15,116 bases of DNA, taken from contig JACQFM010000182.1 of assembly GCA_016200035.1 (NCBI GenBank), forward strand, positions 1-15,116, in the 5' to 3' direction. Positions 13,095 to 15,116 of this stretch are shown here, one piece after another. The position numbers and the translations under genes were made by a program. Source of the DNA: Nitrososphaerota archaeon. Its GTDB lineage: Archaea; Thermoproteota; Nitrososphaeria; Nitrososphaerales; Nitrosopumilaceae. Position 1 is the first letter of the stretch, and each line of letters opens with the position of its first letter. The notes beneath the pieces are model-generated. The model was not told where the DNA came from. It did no database searches and saw nothing but the letters and a program-made list of their open reading frames with translations.

Positions 13095-14252
13095 ATGAAC
13101 AGGCCTTTAGTTCTAGTATACATCACAGCTTTAATCGTAGGATTTTCCTACGGAATGCACAACCCAATAGTTCCAGTTTTTTCTAAAGAAGTAATAGGAG
13201 CCTCATATTTTGAACTTGGGTTAATCGGTCTTTCAAATTTTGTTCCGTACATGTTTATTCCGCTCTTTGTTGGATTGTTACTTGACAGATTTAACAATGG
13301 ACTCTTGCTCTCACTTGGAATTGCAATAAATACCACAGCAATATACCTGCTTTCAATCTCTGAATCAGTTCCTGAGGTTGCCGCGTTTAGGGCTATGGTA
13401 GGCATCGCCCATTCCTTTTTTTGGCCTCCATGTGAATCAATCATAGCTCGTGTAACCCCTGCAGAGGGCCGTGTAAAGGCAATTGCAAAATTCATGGGAT
13501 TTTTCGTAGGGGGGTTAATGATTGGGCCCTTAATCGGGAATCTATTGCTTGAACACTTTGAGATAACCTACAGAGTGTTATTCCAATATGCTACCTTTTC
13601 GATTGCAACTGGAATTGTGTCATCATTACTTCTGAAAAGTTATGGCAAGACCCATAATCACACAAAATTTTCCTTGGTGTCAGTTAAACAAATTCTAAAA
13701 TTTCCAACCGTAGTGATGATGCTGGTATATTGCAGCTCCGCTTTTGGAACAATTCTCACTATCTTTCCAGCATTTCTAAGCGACAGATCAATTTCAGAAT
13801 CGCACATAGAACTGCTGTTTTTCATTTTTGGTATTTCTCGATTAATATCATTAGTTTTTTCTGCGTGGTTAGCAAAACGAATCTTCTATGGTCTTATTGC
13901 AACTATGCTTTCCATTGCCGTAGGCATGTTAATAGTATTTTATTCGTTTTCTATAGAAGTTTTTGCCATTGCTGTGCTAGTTATGGGATTTGGTTTTACA
14001 GTATACTTTCCACTAACTTTTGAGATTATCATGAGGAAAGTAAGGAAGGAACATTCTGGCGGTTTGATAGGCGCATATGAGACAACATTTGGAGTCGGCT
14101 GGGCAGCTGGACCACTTTTTGCGGGAATTATTGCATATTTTTTTGGAAATGAATATCCATACATCGTATTTTTTAGTCTCGGAATTATCGTTACGTCCAT
14201 ACTTGCTTTAAAAAAGAAAGAGCTGCAATCTGCTTGGAATCCAAATATTTAA
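13095..14252 (+). CDS. Major facilitator superfamily (MFS) transporter
   Basis: This 385-residue membrane protein is almost entirely hydrophobic helices (about 12), with the short charged loops typical of MFS. The loop after helix 2, LLLDRFNNGLL (about 61-71), matches the MFS motif A region (G-xxx-DRxGRR-type), and a second charged half-repeat follows the central loop at about 183-195. It is a secondary transporter in the cell membrane, probably proton-coupled, with a drug-efflux-like appearance; the substrate is unknown. The ATG follows the methyltransferase stop by one base, preceded by AGTGAT, so translation is coupled. Pairing with a methyltransferase could mean export of a modified compound, which is only inference. 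Confidence 0.92.
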   Translation: MNRPLVLVYITALIVGFSYGMHNPIVPVFSKEVIGASYFELGLIGLSNFVPYMFIPLFVGLLLDRFNNGLLLSLGIAINTTAIYLLSISESVPEVAAFRAMVGIAHSFFWPPCESIIARVTPAEGRVKAIAKFMGFFVGGLMIGPLIGNLLLEHFEITYRVLFQYATFSIATGIVSSLLLKSYGKTHNHTKFSLVSVKQILKFPTVVMMLVYCSSAFGTILTIFPAFLSDRSISESHIELLFFIFGISRLISLVFSAWLAKRIFYGLIATMLSIAVGMLIVFYSFSIEVFAIAVLVMGFGFTVYFPLTFEIIMRKVRKEHSGGLIGAYETTFGVGWAAGPLFAGIIAYFFGNEYPYIVFFSLGIIVTSILALKKKELQSAWNPNI

Positions 14253-14255
14253 TTT
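14243..14255 (+). promoter_or_regulatory. TATA-like box of tatA
   Basis: AAATATTTAATTT overlaps the end of the transporter gene and is centred about 27 bases upstream of GTG 14277. Confidence 0.45.
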
Positions 14256-14276
14256 TGGAACAAATTAAAATTAGAT

Positions 14277-14636
14277 GTGCTAGGCTTCTCTCTTGATATA
14301 CTTGGCAGTGAATGGATAATCATAGCCTTTGTAGCTATAGTTTTGTTTTTTGGTACAAAGCGCCTTCCGGAGCTTTCAAGAAAGCTTGGAAAAGCAATGG
14401 CCGAATATAACAAGACCAAACACATGGTCCAAAATGAGTTCCAGAATGCTACTGGTGGTTATAACTTGACCATTCAAGGCCCAGTACAGACAGAAAGAGA
14501 AAAGCTGGAAACGATTGCAAAATCGCTTGGAGTTGACTTTGTAAACAAAACCAACGAAGAACTAAGAGACCTAATTGCTTCGAAGATGGGATCGCAAAGT
14601 AAAGATCAAAGCGAAGAGTCAAAACCTAAAAATTAA
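14277..14636 (+). CDS. tatA: Twin-arginine translocase subunit TatA
   Basis: This 119-residue protein has one N-terminal membrane helix (about 12-25), a short hinge with FGTKRLPE at 25-32 (the TatA/TatE FGxxxLPE signature), then an amphipathic helix (SRKLGKAMAEYNKTK, about 34-48) and a charged tail ending in Lys/Glu/Ser-rich sequence. TatA oligomers assist TatC in moving folded proteins with RR signal peptides across the membrane. It is longer than the minimal TatA (about 60-90 residues) because of the soluble tail. TatB-like function cannot be excluded, but archaea usually have only TatA and TatC. No tatC is in the window. The start GTG 14277 is the only suitable codon before the helix. Confidence 0.9.
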   Translation: MLGFSLDILGSEWIIIAFVAIVLFFGTKRLPELSRKLGKAMAEYNKTKHMVQNEFQNATGGYNLTIQGPVQTEREKLETIAKSLGVDFVNKTNEELRDLIASKMGSQSKDQSEESKPKN

Positions 14637-14643
14637 CAGTACT
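14629..14643 (+). repeat. Short direct repeat AAAATTAACRGTACT, copy 1
   Basis: It matches 14713-14727 in 14 of 15 bases. This copy overlaps the tatA stop codon. Confidence 0.5.
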
Positions 14644-14671
14644 CCTTGTATGGATCTTTATGGAAATGTTA

Positions 14672-14697
14672 GGTGATAACTTCCACTGGTTAACACC
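14672..14697. repeat. Imperfect inverted repeat between tatA and gdhA
   Basis: GGTGATAAC (14672-14680) and GTTAACACC (14689-14697) are complementary in 8 of 9 positions with an 8-base gap. It could be an operator for the downstream gene or part of the tatA terminator. Confidence 0.45.
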
Positions 14698-14712
14698 AAG
14701 AACCACCTTCCG

Positions 14713-14727
14713 AAAATTAACGGTACT
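14713..14727 (+). repeat. Short direct repeat AAAATTAACRGTACT, copy 2
   Basis: The second copy lies just upstream of the TATA-like box of the glutamate dehydrogenase gene, a position where an archaeal activator could bind. Confidence 0.5.
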
Positions 14728-14740
14728 TTTTCTCAACAAA

Positions 14741-14748
14741 TTTAAATA
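14741..14748 (+). promoter_or_regulatory. TATA-like box of gdhA
   Basis: TTTAAATA is a strong archaeal TATA match about 33 bases upstream of TTG 14778, implying a very short leader. Confidence 0.6.
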
Positions 14749-14777
14749 CAATATCAAGTGACTCAGATCGGTACAAT

Positions 14778-15116
14778 TTGGTAAAAATAGATCCTTGGCA
14801 AAATGCATTAAAACAACTTGCTGATGCTGCAAAAATTCTAAGGCTTGATCCAGGTATTCACGAAATGCTTGCAACACCAAAAAAAGTTCTTACGGTGTCA
14901 TTGCCTGTGAAAATGGACAATGGAAAGATTAAGGTTTTTACTGGATTCCGATCTCAACACAACGACTTTCGTGGACCACATAAGGGTGGAATAAGATATC
15001 ATCCTGACGTTACAATAGAAGAAGTAAAAGCATTATCGATGTGGATGACTTGGAAGTGTGCAATAGTAGATGTTCCGTTTGGCGGAGGTAAAGGAGGAAT
15101 CATTTGTGACCCAAAA
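14778..15116 (+). CDS. gdhA: Glutamate dehydrogenase, N-terminal part (runs off window edge)
   Basis: The first 113 residues of a Glu/Leu/Phe/Val dehydrogenase are present, to the last base of the window. GPHKGGIRYHP (K69), MTWKCA (K93) and PFGGGKGG (K105) are the substrate-binding and catalytic lysine regions of glutamate dehydrogenase, which interconverts glutamate and 2-oxoglutarate plus ammonia with NAD(P). The cofactor domain is beyond the edge, so NAD versus NADP cannot be judged. The start is TTG 14778 (giving VKIDPWQNA); no ATG or GTG precedes it in frame near the promoter. It is central nitrogen metabolism, as expected in an ammonia-using archaeon. Confidence 0.93.
   Translation, partial: MVKIDPWQNALKQLADAAKILRLDPGIHEMLATPKKVLTVSLPVKMDNGKIKVFTGFRSQHNDFRGPHKGGIRYHPDVTIEEVKALSMWMTWKCAIVDVPFGGGKGGIICDPK

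Overview
The window looks archaeal, most likely from the Nitrososphaeria (Thaumarchaeota). Three things support this. There is a complete eukaryote-like topoisomerase IB gene, which is a thaumarchaeal hallmark. There is a tRNA-Met interrupted by a small intron at a non-canonical site. Most transcription units have an A/T-rich TATA-like box about 25-28 bases before the start codon, which is the spacing expected of leaderless archaeal mRNAs. The assignment is inferred from content only.

Left part (1 to about 6131): an accessory region that reads like an integrated element lying downstream of the tRNA-Met gene. It holds the N-terminal part of a tyrosine-recombinase-like protein (running off the left edge), a hairpin-rich spacer, and a toxin-antitoxin pair (AbrB-type antitoxin plus a PemK/MazF-type toxin that carries an apparent frameshift). 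Divergent from the pair is a tightly overlapping operon of three tiny Cys-rich zinc proteins followed by a HerA/DUF87 ATPase. The ATPase has its own N-terminal Cys cluster and a C-terminal winged-helix plus nuclease-like region. After it come a small unknown gene and an orphan-looking DNA methyltransferase. Convergent with the methyltransferase is a chimeric-looking gene that joins a recombinase-like core-binding domain to a histidine-kinase ATPase domain, ending next to the tRNA.

Right part (6132 to the end): probably core chromosome. On the minus strand are tRNA-Met(CAT), topoisomerase IB, a short-chain dehydrogenase and an MrfA/YprA-like DUF1998 helicase. On the plus strand are an NAD-dependent epimerase-like protein, a UbiE/MenG-like methyltransferase coupled to an MFS transporter, a TatA-type translocase subunit, and the start of glutamate dehydrogenase, which runs off the right edge.

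The two parts differ in how genes start. Core units mostly have their own promoter and look leaderless. The genes inside the zinc-protein/HerA operon overlap their neighbours and mostly have Shine-Dalgarno-like sequences. The most novel-looking content is that compact operon, the recombinase/kinase chimera, and the inverted repeats around the toxin-antitoxin module.
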